A DNA stretch of 36,421 nt. Origin: Ga0074130 sp035565355 (GTDB lineage: Bacteria; Pseudomonadota; Gammaproteobacteria; Burkholderiales; Rhodocyclaceae). Position numbers and translations under genes: made by a program. Of the stretch, positions 23,204-29,967 are shown in pieces (the first letter of the stretch is position 1; each line of letters begins with the position of its first letter). The DNA is taken from positions 1-36,421 of the forward strand of contig DATMSM010000069.1 of NCBI GenBank assembly GCA_035565355.1, written 5' to 3'. The notes beneath the pieces are model-generated. The model did no database searches, was not told the origin of the DNA, and worked only from the letters and a program-made list of their open reading frames with translations.

Positions 23204-25720
23204 TCAGGGCAGGTTCGGCAGGTACTTGCCCAGCGTTTCGTGCAGCGTCTGCATGCTCGCCGGCTTGGTCATGAAGTCATCCATGCCGGCCTCAAGACAG
23301 CGCACCCGGTCGGCGTCGAAAGCGGCTGCGGTCAGGGCCACGATGGGCAAGCGCGGCTGCGACTGCTCACGCTCCCAGGCCCGGATCTGCCGGGTTGCCT
23401 CCAGGCCGTCCATGACCGGCGTCTGGCAGTCCATGACGATCAGGTCGGGCCGGCTGCCGCTACGGATCGCATCCACGGCCTCCTTGCCATTCTCGACGCT
23501 GCTGACGCTGCATCCGAGCTTTTCCAGCATCGTACTGATGACCTTGCGATTGATCAGATTGTCTTCGACCAGCAGTAGGGAATAGCGCGCCGTCGGCGTG
23601 TCGCTCGGCATCGCCTCCGCCGCCGCACTGCGATGCAGGCTGCGCGTGTCCGTGCTCTCGGCCAGACGCTCTGCCCTGACGCGGACCCGGAAGCAGGCCC
23701 CCTGCCCGGCCTCGCTCTGGCACGCTACCGAACCGCCCATGAGCTCGGCCAAACTGCGCACGATGGAAAGCCCCAGGCCGGTTCCGCCGAACTGGCGCGT
23801 ACTGCTGCCGTCAATTTGCGAAAAGGGTTTGAACAGGCAGGCTTGCTTGTCGGAGGGAATGCCGATGCCACTGTCGCGCACCTCGAACTCCAGCATCAGA
23901 CGGTCTGCATCCAGATACTCGCGCGCACCGATGCTGATGTGTCCCGCGGGGGTGAACTTGATGGCGTTATTGAGCAGATTGGCCAGAATCTGGCGTAGAC
24001 GCGTGGAGTCGGCGGCATAACGCGCCTGCGGGCTGCCGTGCCAGACAACCGAGAGAGCCAACCCTTTCTCGGTCGCCGAATCCTGAAACAGGGCCTGCAC
24101 CTCTTCCAGTAACTGCACTGGTCTGAAGGGCACGCTCTTGATCTCCAGCTTGCCGGCCTCGACCTTGGACAGGTCGAGCACATCATTGAGTAGCGTCAGC
24201 AGCGTATTGCCAGAATTGAGTATGGTGCGCGCATGATCCTGCACCTCGGCCGGCTTGGCATCATCCAGCAGCAAGAGCTGCGAGACGCCGAGAATGCCGT
24301 TGAGCGGCGTGCGTATTTCGTGCGACATGGTCGCCAGGAAGGCCCCCTTGGCACGGTTGGCGGCTTCCGCCTGCAGGCGCGCCGTGTGCAAGGCACTGAT
24401 GTCGCTGAACAGACCCACGCAGTTGGTGATGCGGCCGTCCTTGTCGCGCAGGGTCGATATCACCAGCAGATGCGGGAAGGACTCACCACTCTTATGGCGG
24501 TGCCAGATCTCGCCGCGCCACAAGCCTGCGGTGGCAAGCTGCTGATCAATTTCGGCATAGAAAGCACGATCCTGCTTGTCCGAGCGCAGCAGTTCGGCCA
24601 GCGGCTGCCCTTGGGCTTCCGCCAGGCTATAGCCGGTAATGGTGGTGAAGGCCTGATTCGCGTTGATGAGATAGCCCTGCGCATCGGTCACCACAATCGC
24701 CTCGCCCGCAGCCTCAAAGGCCTGGGTAATCAGGCGCCGGTTGTGCTCGGTGTAGCGGTGGTACATCAACAGCAGGCTGCCCAGCGCCAACGCCAATACC
24801 CCGAAGCCGATGCCATACAACCAAGCCTTGATGCGCCAGCTGTACAGAAACTCCTGCGGCGCACGACCGATCACCAGGTTGTAGGGAAGGCCTTCCAGCC
24901 GGCGCGCCAGGAACAGGCGCACGGTGACATCAACACGCGATGGCGCCTCATACACCACCCGATTGCTGCCTCCCGCCATCGCGCGGGACGCGGCGCCGAG
25001 GAATTGCCGGCCAAGCTGATCCGGCAGCGCAGGGTGGCGGGATAGCAGGCGCCACTCCTCATCGAAGAGGCTGACGTTGCCGTACGCCCCCACGTCGATC
25101 TTCTCGAACAGTGCCTGGAAATATTCAGTACGCAGCGCCATCTGCGCCACGCCGACAAACTCGCCGCGCGCATTGAACATGGGGCGGCTCAGCGTAATCA
25201 GCCACTTGCCCGTGAAGCGCGACAACAGGGGCTCGGACACCACCAGCTGGTCAGTGGCATTGTTTTTCTGCTTGATGAAGTAGGCCCGGTCGCCGACATT
25301 CACCCTCGGCACCGAACTATCCGAGCCGGCATTGAACACCACCTGGCCATCACGGTCCATGATGCGCAGGCTGGCGGCCTGCACTTCCGGCGTGTACTCC
25401 ATCCAGTGCTGCAGGGTGCGGTTGGCAAGCAGGGGATCAAGTCGCCTCTCGCCACTGACGACGGGCGCGTACTCCTGGGCCACCTGGCGCAGGACAATGT
25501 CGATCTTCTCGACCGCGGTCATGATCTGCCGCTCGATGACCTGCGACAGATTCTCCGAGTCGCGCTGCACAGCTTCGTACTCGCGCTGGCGCGATGCCGC
25601 CAGATCCGCGATCAATACCGCCGCAAAGGCGACCAGCACGACGGCGAGGACCAGCACGCTGATCCCGCGCGACAGATGCAACGGATTGTTATGCGACTTA
25701 CCTAGATTCCGACCTCTCAC
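23204..25720 (-). CDS. Membrane hybrid histidine kinase (PDC/Cache-PAS-HisKA-HATPase-REC)
   Basis: An 838-aa sensor kinase. Order: membrane helix about 20-42, an extracytoplasmic PDC/Cache-like region (about 45-290, with DRDGQVVFNAGSDSS, VGDRAYFIKQK, SEPLLSRFTGKW), a second helix about 296-318, a PAS domain (about 330-445, VTDAQGYLINANQAFTTITGY), HisKA with H467 in FLATMSHEIRTPLNGILG, an HATPase (NLLNNAIKFT, DSGIGIP, GGTGLGLSI), and a C-terminal receiver with phospho-site D764 in MDCQTPVMDG. There is no HPt domain, so a separate phosphotransfer protein should exist elsewhere. The start at 25720 is a GTG; it is the best available before the first helix but is uncertain. The ligand is unknown. 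Confidence 0.9.
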   Translation of the reverse strand: MRGRNLGKSHNNPLHLSRGISVLVLAVVLVAFAAVLIADLAASRQREYEAVQRDSENLSQVIERQIMTAVEKIDIVLRQVAQEYAPVVSGERRLDPLLANRTLQHWMEYTPEVQAASLRIMDRDGQVVFNAGSDSSVPRVNVGDRAYFIKQKNNATDQLVVSEPLLSRFTGKWLITLSRPMFNARGEFVGVAQMALRTEYFQALFEKIDVGAYGNVSLFDEEWRLLSRHPALPDQLGRQFLGAASRAMAGGSNRVVYEAPSRVDVTVRLFLARRLEGLPYNLVIGRAPQEFLYSWRIKAWLYGIGFGVLALALGSLLLMYHRYTEHNRRLITQAFEAAGEAIVVTDAQGYLINANQAFTTITGYSLAEAQGQPLAELLRSDKQDRAFYAEIDQQLATAGLWRGEIWHRHKSGESFPHLLVISTLRDKDGRITNCVGLFSDISALHTARLQAEAANRAKGAFLATMSHEIRTPLNGILGVSQLLLLDDAKPAEVQDHARTILNSGNTLLTLLNDVLDLSKVEAGKLEIKSVPFRPVQLLEEVQALFQDSATEKGLALSVVWHGSPQARYAADSTRLRQILANLLNNAIKFTPAGHISIGAREYLDADRLMLEFEVRDSGIGIPSDKQACLFKPFSQIDGSSTRQFGGTGLGLSIVRSLAELMGGSVACQSEAGQGACFRVRVRAERLAESTDTRSLHRSAAAEAMPSDTPTARYSLLLVEDNLINRKVISTMLEKLGCSVSSVENGKEAVDAIRSGSRPDLIVMDCQTPVMDGLEATRQIRAWEREQSQPRLPIVALTAAAFDADRVRCLEAGMDDFMTKPASMQTLHETLGKYLPNLP

Positions 25721-25818
25721 CCGGCCCCCCGCCGCAAATCAGCCTATATGATTTTCCATTATGCGGGGTTTCAGTTTCACCGGAAGAATATTTATTCTAC
25801 GTGGCGGTGCGCGCAGAC

Positions 25819-26910
25819 TCAGACGTTGAACAGGAAATTCATCACATCGCCGTCTTTGACGACGTATTCCTTGCCTTCTGCACGCATCTTGCCGGCTTCT
25901 TTGGCGCCGGCTTCACCCTTGTACTGGATGAAGTCATCGAAGGCGATGGTCTGGGCACGGATAAAGCCCTTCTCGAAATCGGTGTGGATCACGCCAGCCG
26001 CCTGCGGTGCGGTATCGCCGATATGGGTGGTCCAGGCGCGCACTTCCTTGACCCCGGCGGTGAAGTAGGTTTGCAGGCCGAGCAGCTTGTAGCCGGCGCG
26101 GATCAGGCGGTTCAGGCCCGGCTCTTCGAGGCCGAGATCGGCGAGGAACATGGTCTTTTCTTCATCGTCGAGCTCGGCGATCTCGGCCTCGATGGCGGCG
26201 CACAGCGCCACGACCTCGGCACCTTCGGCGGCGGCGCGCTGCTTCACCGCATCGAAATGCGGATTGTTTTCGAAACCATCTTCCTTGACGTTGGCGACAT
26301 ACAGCACCGGCTTGGCGGTAATCAGGCACAGCGGCTTGATCAGGGCCAGCTCCTCCTTCTCCAGGCCGAGACCACGCACCGGCTTGGCCTCGTTGAGTGC
26401 GGTCATGCACTTTTCGAGCACAGCCACCAGCGCCTTAGCCTCCTTGTCACCGGTACTGGCCAGCTTCTTGTTCTTGGTCAGCGTGCGTTCTACGGCCGCC
26501 ATGTCGGCCAGCGCCAGCTCGGTGTCGATGATTTCGATATCGCGAATAGGATCGACGCCGCCCGACACGTGCACCACGTTCGGATCATCAAAGCAGCGCA
26601 CCACGTGCACGATGGCATCGGTCTCGCGGATATTGGCGAGGAACTGATTGCCCAGGCCTTCGCCTTTGGAGGCACCTGCAACCAGGCCGGCGATATCGAC
26701 GAACTCGACAATGGCCGGCTGGATCTTCTGCGGATTGACGATCTCGGACAGCTTGGTCAAACGCGGATCCGGCACTTCGACGATGCCCACATTCGGCTCG
26801 ATGGTGCAGAAGGGATAGTTTTCTGCAGCGATGCCCGACTTGGTGAGGGCGTTGAAAGTGGTGGACTTGCCGACGTTGGGCAGGCCGACGATGCCGCACT
26901 GGAGACTCAT
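25819..26910 (-). CDS. ychF: Redox-regulated ATPase YchF (Obg-like)
   Basis: A universally conserved Obg-family P-loop protein that hydrolyses ATP rather than GTP and binds ribosomes. It is 363 aa, standard length. The P-loop is GLPNVGKST (9-17), G3 is VEFVDIAGLVAGASKGEGLG, and the usual NKxD is replaced by NVKE (YVANVKEDGF), the change that gives ATP preference. A coiled-coil insert is followed by the C-terminal TGS-like domain (YFTAGVKEVRAWT, GFIRAQTIAFDDF, EYVVKDGDVMNFLFNV). The ATG at 26910 is clear. It is usually next to pth; here it is not. Confidence 0.97.
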   Translation of the reverse strand: MSLQCGIVGLPNVGKSTTFNALTKSGIAAENYPFCTIEPNVGIVEVPDPRLTKLSEIVNPQKIQPAIVEFVDIAGLVAGASKGEGLGNQFLANIRETDAIVHVVRCFDDPNVVHVSGGVDPIRDIEIIDTELALADMAAVERTLTKNKKLASTGDKEAKALVAVLEKCMTALNEAKPVRGLGLEKEELALIKPLCLITAKPVLYVANVKEDGFENNPHFDAVKQRAAAEGAEVVALCAAIEAEIAELDDEEKTMFLADLGLEEPGLNRLIRAGYKLLGLQTYFTAGVKEVRAWTTHIGDTAPQAAGVIHTDFEKGFIRAQTIAFDDFIQYKGEAGAKEAGKMRAEGKEYVVKDGDVMNFLFNV

Positions 26911-27220
26911 GGTGGATTCCGGAAAATGCTGCGCAAGCGCAAAGGCGCTATTGTACCGCGCAGGCCTTCGGCCCCGATCCTCAAGAAACAGCCGCTACAA
27001 AGAAGGGACTTTAGCGACGGGCCGCCCCGAGCTCAAGCAGCATGAGTATTGGAGCCATGCCGCAGGGATGGCGAAGCACCGTTATGACCGAAGGAAATCC
27101 CTGTGGGGCCCCCTTCCCCGGGGTGAGGGCAGGAATTCGCAAAGCATTGCTTTGCGCTGACCGAACGGGCGGGCTGTGCCAAGCGAGCCCCCGGCGGGGT
27201 TAGAGGGAAGGTCACGTATC
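26911..27220. other. 310-bp intergenic region with REP-like sequence
   Basis: I see no gene in this gap. It contains a GC-rich block at about 27104-27132 (CCCCCTTCCCCGGGGTGAGG and flanks) whose reverse complement shares CCCTCACCCCG with the element at 33323. Next to it is the perfect hairpin CGCAAAGC-ATT-GCTTTGCG (27138-27156). AGGGAAGG at 27204-27211 serves as ribosome binding site for the methyltransferase gene. The block resembles a degraded REP-type repeat. Confidence 0.5.
27138..27156. repeat. Perfect 8-bp stem hairpin, part of a REP-like unit
   Basis: CGCAAAGC (27138-27145) and GCTTTGCG (27149-27156) pair perfectly around ATT. It adjoins the CCCTCACCCC-type block on the opposite strand. 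It could act as terminator for nearby transcription or be the foot of a repeat element; it has no T-run. Confidence 0.45.
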
Positions 27221-27985
27221 ATGCGGGCCATGTCGGACTCCACCTCCTCGCCACTGCGCGACGCCTTGCTCGCCCAGATCGCCGGCGCCCTCATGGCGTT
27301 CTCGCTGGTCTGGCTGAGCCGCAGTTTCGTGCAATGGCCGCTATTCCCTGTCGCGCTGCTGCAGGGCCTGTGTGCGGCGCTGGTCAGCTGGCGCCTGGGT
27401 GCACCACGCTGGTGGTGGCTGATCAACTTCGCTTTCCTGCCGCTGGCCGTATTGGCCCTGGCTTTGAATATTGCACCGGGCTGGTATCTGCTCGCCTTCC
27501 TGCTGACCCTGCTGGTGTTCTGGCGCACCGACAAGAGCCGCGTGCCGCTCTATCTGAGCAATGCCGATACGGCCGCTGCCGTAGCGGCCCTGTTGCCGGC
27601 GCAGGCCTGCCGCGTTATCGACCTCGGCTGTGGCGACGGCCGCCTGCTTCGCCGCCTGGCCAGCGCCCGCCCCGACTGTAGCTACACCGGTATCGAGTAT
27701 GCCCCCCTGACCTGGCTGCTGGCCAAATGCCTGAATCTGCGTCATACCAACGTTGCCATTCGCTACGGCGACTTCTGGCAAGAGGATCTCGGCCATTACG
27801 ACGTGGTGTACGCCTTTCTTTCACCGGCGCCCATGCCGGCCCTGGCCAACAAGGCGCAGGCCGAGATGGAAGCCGGCAAGCTGCTGATAAGCAATAGTTT
27901 TCCCATCCCGGACCGGGAAACCGCGCAGACCATAGCCCTCACCGACCGCCGCCAAACCCGGCTTTTTTGCTACAAAATCGGGTGA
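27221..27985 (+). CDS. Membrane-anchored class I SAM-dependent methyltransferase
   Basis: A 254-aa protein of unknown substrate. The first 100 residues hold three or four hydrophobic helices (LLAQIAGALMAFSLVWL, PLFPVALLQGLCAALVSW, WWLINFAFLPLAVLALAL, GWYLLAFLLTLLVFW). Then comes a Rossmann methyltransferase domain with motif I VIDLGCGDGRLLRRLA (about 131-146), the acidic residue in YTGIEYAPLTWLL, and YDVVYAFLSPAPM. The ATG at 27221 was chosen because AGGGAAGG lies 9 nt upstream; an ATG at 27230 is possible. Family relatives are annotated only as methyltransferases. Membrane attachment suggests a lipid, quinone or membrane-protein substrate, which is inference. Confidence 0.82.
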   Translation: MRAMSDSTSSPLRDALLAQIAGALMAFSLVWLSRSFVQWPLFPVALLQGLCAALVSWRLGAPRWWWLINFAFLPLAVLALALNIAPGWYLLAFLLTLLVFWRTDKSRVPLYLSNADTAAAVAALLPAQACRVIDLGCGDGRLLRRLASARPDCSYTGIEYAPLTWLLAKCLNLRHTNVAIRYGDFWQEDLGHYDVVYAFLSPAPMPALANKAQAEMEAGKLLISNSFPIPDRETAQTIALTDRRQTRLFCYKIG

Positions 27986-28160
27986 AGAATCTGATCCAAG
28001 CCAAGGAATTAACGGGATTTTCCACCTTACATCCTCCCCGGCCGGACAGACGGTTTTTCCCCGCTCAATTCCCTGCATCGCCCCCGTATCCACTCGCCAT
28101 AATTCAGTCAGACAAGCGCCCCATATGTGTTGATCTGCAACCCGGGGCCGCGGAGAAATC

Positions 28161-28856
28161 ATGGCTGACATCATTTGCATCATCGGTAACAAGGGCGGCA
28201 CCGGGAAAACCACTCTTTCCCACATGCTGTGCCAGGGCATGGGCCTGCTCGGCCAGCGCTCGGTCTGCGTACTGACCGACACTTACCGTGACCCCTTGAG
28301 CCCGGAAGGCCGCCGCTATCTGGTGGCCGATGCGCGCACGCGCGAAGCCCTGTGCAAGGTGACGGACAAGATACGTTCGCTCGACGCCTGGATGGGCGTC
28401 ATCGACGGCGGCGGCAACCGCACCGAGATGGACCGCAAGTTGTACGGCCTGGCCGACCTGGTGCTGCTGCCCTTCCGCGACTCGCACGAAGACATCCGCA
28501 CCCTGATTCGCGATCTGGAAATGTTCCCGCGCGCCTATGCGATTCCAACCCAGTGGCCGGTGATCCCGTGGCAGCGGGATGCGGCCGACCGCACCATGGA
28601 AGAGCTGCTGGCCCCCTATAGCGACCGCATCCTGATGCCGGTGAATACCTTCAACGCCACCAAGCTGCTGCTGAAGAGCGAGATCGGCAAGGACATCCCG
28701 CCGCAATTGGCCGAGGCCTGCTGCAATGTCGCCCGCCAGGTGCTGGATCTGCTGCAGATCCCGATCCAGGTCGCCGAACAGATGCCACGTGTTGCCCAGC
28801 CCGCAGCGCCGGTGCAGGCGCCGCCTGCACGGCCGCGGCAAGCGGCCATGGCCTGA
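28161..28856 (+). CDS. ParA/MinD-family ATPase (granule-linked)
   Basis: A 231-aa P-loop ATPase with the deviant Walker A motif KGGTGKTT (residues 11-18, signature Lys K11) that defines the ParA/MinD superfamily and allows ATP-dependent dimerisation. The second strand VCVLTDTYRDP carries the usual acidic residue at D40, and the switch II region is VIDGGGNR (D82). The domain lacks an N-terminal DNA-binding extension, like small orphan ParA proteins that position cargo. A Pro/Ala/Gln-rich tail follows (208-231). GGAGAAA precedes the ATG. Its TGA overlaps the ATG of the PhaM-like gene (TGATG). No parB or centromere is nearby, so a plasmid-partition role is unlikely. Nucleoid-based positioning of PHA granules is my inference. 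Confidence 0.85.
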   Translation: MADIICIIGNKGGTGKTTLSHMLCQGMGLLGQRSVCVLTDTYRDPLSPEGRRYLVADARTREALCKVTDKIRSLDAWMGVIDGGGNRTEMDRKLYGLADLVLLPFRDSHEDIRTLIRDLEMFPRAYAIPTQWPVIPWQRDAADRTMEELLAPYSDRILMPVNTFNATKLLLKSEIGKDIPPQLAEACCNVARQVLDLLQIPIQVAEQMPRVAQPAAPVQAPPARPRQAAMA

Positions 28857-29134
28857 TGAGCACGGGCCAGAACCCGCCGCCTGATCCCTTCGAAGCAATC
28901 AAAGCGCTCTGGGGCAGCATGGGTTTTGCCATGCCCGGCATGGTGACGCCGACCTTGGACAGTGGCGAACTCGACCGCCGCATCGCCGATCTCAAGGCAG
29001 TCGAAGGCTGGCTGCAGTTGAATCTGGGCATGCTCCAGGCCACGCTGCAGGGGCTGGAAATGCAACGCGCTACACTAGCGGCCATGCAGGCGGCAATGTC
29101 TGCGAACCCGCAACCCGAACAAGACAAGAAATGA
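28856..29134 (+). CDS. PhaM-family PHA granule protein, short form
   Basis: A 92-aa protein matching the N-terminal domain of PhaM, which in Ralstonia activates PHA synthase PhaC and tethers granules to DNA. The PhaM signature is PFEAIKALWGSMGFAMPGM (11-29), then ELDRRIADLKAVEGWLQLN and LGMLQATLQGLEMQRATLAAM, a long helix. It ends with ANPQPEQDKK. The long Lys/Ala/Pro-rich C-terminal DNA-binding tail known in Ralstonia PhaM is absent. It starts on the ParA stop (TGATG) and its stop overlaps the next start (ATGA), so all three genes are translationally coupled. Family assignment is strong by motif; function at granules is inferred. Confidence 0.85.
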   Translation: MSTGQNPPPDPFEAIKALWGSMGFAMPGMVTPTLDSGELDRRIADLKAVEGWLQLNLGMLQATLQGLEMQRATLAAMQAAMSANPQPEQDKK

Positions 29135-29901
29135 CGCTCCCGAACGATGAATTGGCTGGACTCGCCAATGCCGAGATCCAGCGCGAGGCCGCCGGCCTTG
29201 CCCAGGATGGTTTTACCCGTATCTTCCGCCTGCTCGCCGAAGGCGACGAGGCCGCTGCCGAACTCGGTCTCTCGGTCATCGAGGCGCGCGCCCGCGACTG
29301 GGCCAGCCAGGGCGCAACTGATGCCGCGAAAACCCTGCGCCTGGCCCTGCTAAGCAGCGGCCTCGATCAATGGGGACTGGCGTGGACGCAGGCTTTCGGC
29401 CTGACCGCCTTGCCCGGCCTCACCGCCCTGCTCGGCAATCTGCGCAACCCGCTCGACGCGCAGTCCACTGCCCGCTTCGAACAGCAGTTCGCAGCAATCG
29501 AGGCACGCGAAGACAATGCCATCGACTTCAAGGTGGAATTGCGGCGCGGCATCCATCTAGCGCTTTGGCATGCCATGGTGGCGAGCGAGGAGCGCGGCCA
29601 GGCCGAACGCCTGCAAACGCATCTGGGCAGCATGATGCTGACGCTGACCGAAGTCATGCCGAACTACGGCTGGCGTCTGGTCGCCGACGCACTGGCCAAT
29701 ATCCAGTTGCGCTGTCTGGACCCGAATTTTGCCGCCGACCCCGAGACCGGCTCGCTGGGCCAGGAAATGACGCAAGGTCTGTACACCGCCATCAATCAGA
29801 GCCTGCCAGCCGACACGGCCAAGCAGGTGATGGTGCAGGCCAGCCAGGTGGTCATCGCCTATCGCCAGGCGCAGCGCGCCGCCGAGTCGACAGAGTCCTG
29901 A
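29131..29901 (+). CDS. Unrecognised helical protein, third gene of ParA-PhaM operon
   Basis: I do not recognise this 256-aa protein. It appears mostly alpha-helical and acidic, with no membrane helices, signal peptide, Cys pairs or nucleotide-binding motif. Notable stretches are ELGLSVIEARARDWASQG, the Leu/Gly-rich FGLTALPGLTALLGNLRNPL, FKVELRRGIHLALWHAM and YGWRLVADALANIQLRC. The ATG at 29131 overlaps the PhaM-like stop (ATGA), so it is made in step with that protein. The gene ends 14 bp before a long hairpin. A partner or adaptor of the ParA/PhaM pair is a guess from context only. Confidence 0.8.
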   Translation: MTLPNDELAGLANAEIQREAAGLAQDGFTRIFRLLAEGDEAAAELGLSVIEARARDWASQGATDAAKTLRLALLSSGLDQWGLAWTQAFGLTALPGLTALLGNLRNPLDAQSTARFEQQFAAIEAREDNAIDFKVELRRGIHLALWHAMVASEERGQAERLQTHLGSMMLTLTEVMPNYGWRLVADALANIQLRCLDPNFAADPETGSLGQEMTQGLYTAINQSLPADTAKQVMVQASQVVIAYRQAQRAAESTES

Positions 29902-29915
29902 TGCAAACCCTCGGC

Positions 29916-29958
29916 GCCAAATGATTCGAGCCGCTTCACGCGGCTCGAATCATTTGGC
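29916..29958. terminator. Long perfect hairpin between convergent genes, likely bidirectional terminator
   Basis: GCCAAATGATTCGAGCCGC (29916-29934) and its exact reverse complement (29940-29958) form a 19-bp stem with loop TTCAC. It sits between the end of the ParA-PhaM operon (29901) and the end of the helicase gene (29968). There is no long T-run on either side. Stem length and position suggest a terminator serving both strands. Confidence 0.65.
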
Positions 29959-29967
29959 TACAGCGCC

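Noticed and set aside
25801..27045. A 414-codon open frame on the plus strand opposite ychF
   Set aside because: It is antisense to ychF, whose translation is highly conserved; the opposite reading has no domain.
26911..27220. A tRNA or small RNA gene in the 310-bp gap
   Set aside because: I found no cloverleaf, T-loop sequence or terminator with a T-run; only REP-like sequence is visible.
28098..28103. CATAAT as a -10 for the ParA-PhaM operon
   Set aside because: The hexamer at the -35 position shows no resemblance to the consensus; the operon promoter remains unplaced within 27986-28160.
28161..28856. ParA-like gene as part of a chromosome or plasmid partition locus
   Set aside because: There is no ParB, no parS-like repeats and no replication gene nearby; the coupled gene is PhaM-like instead.
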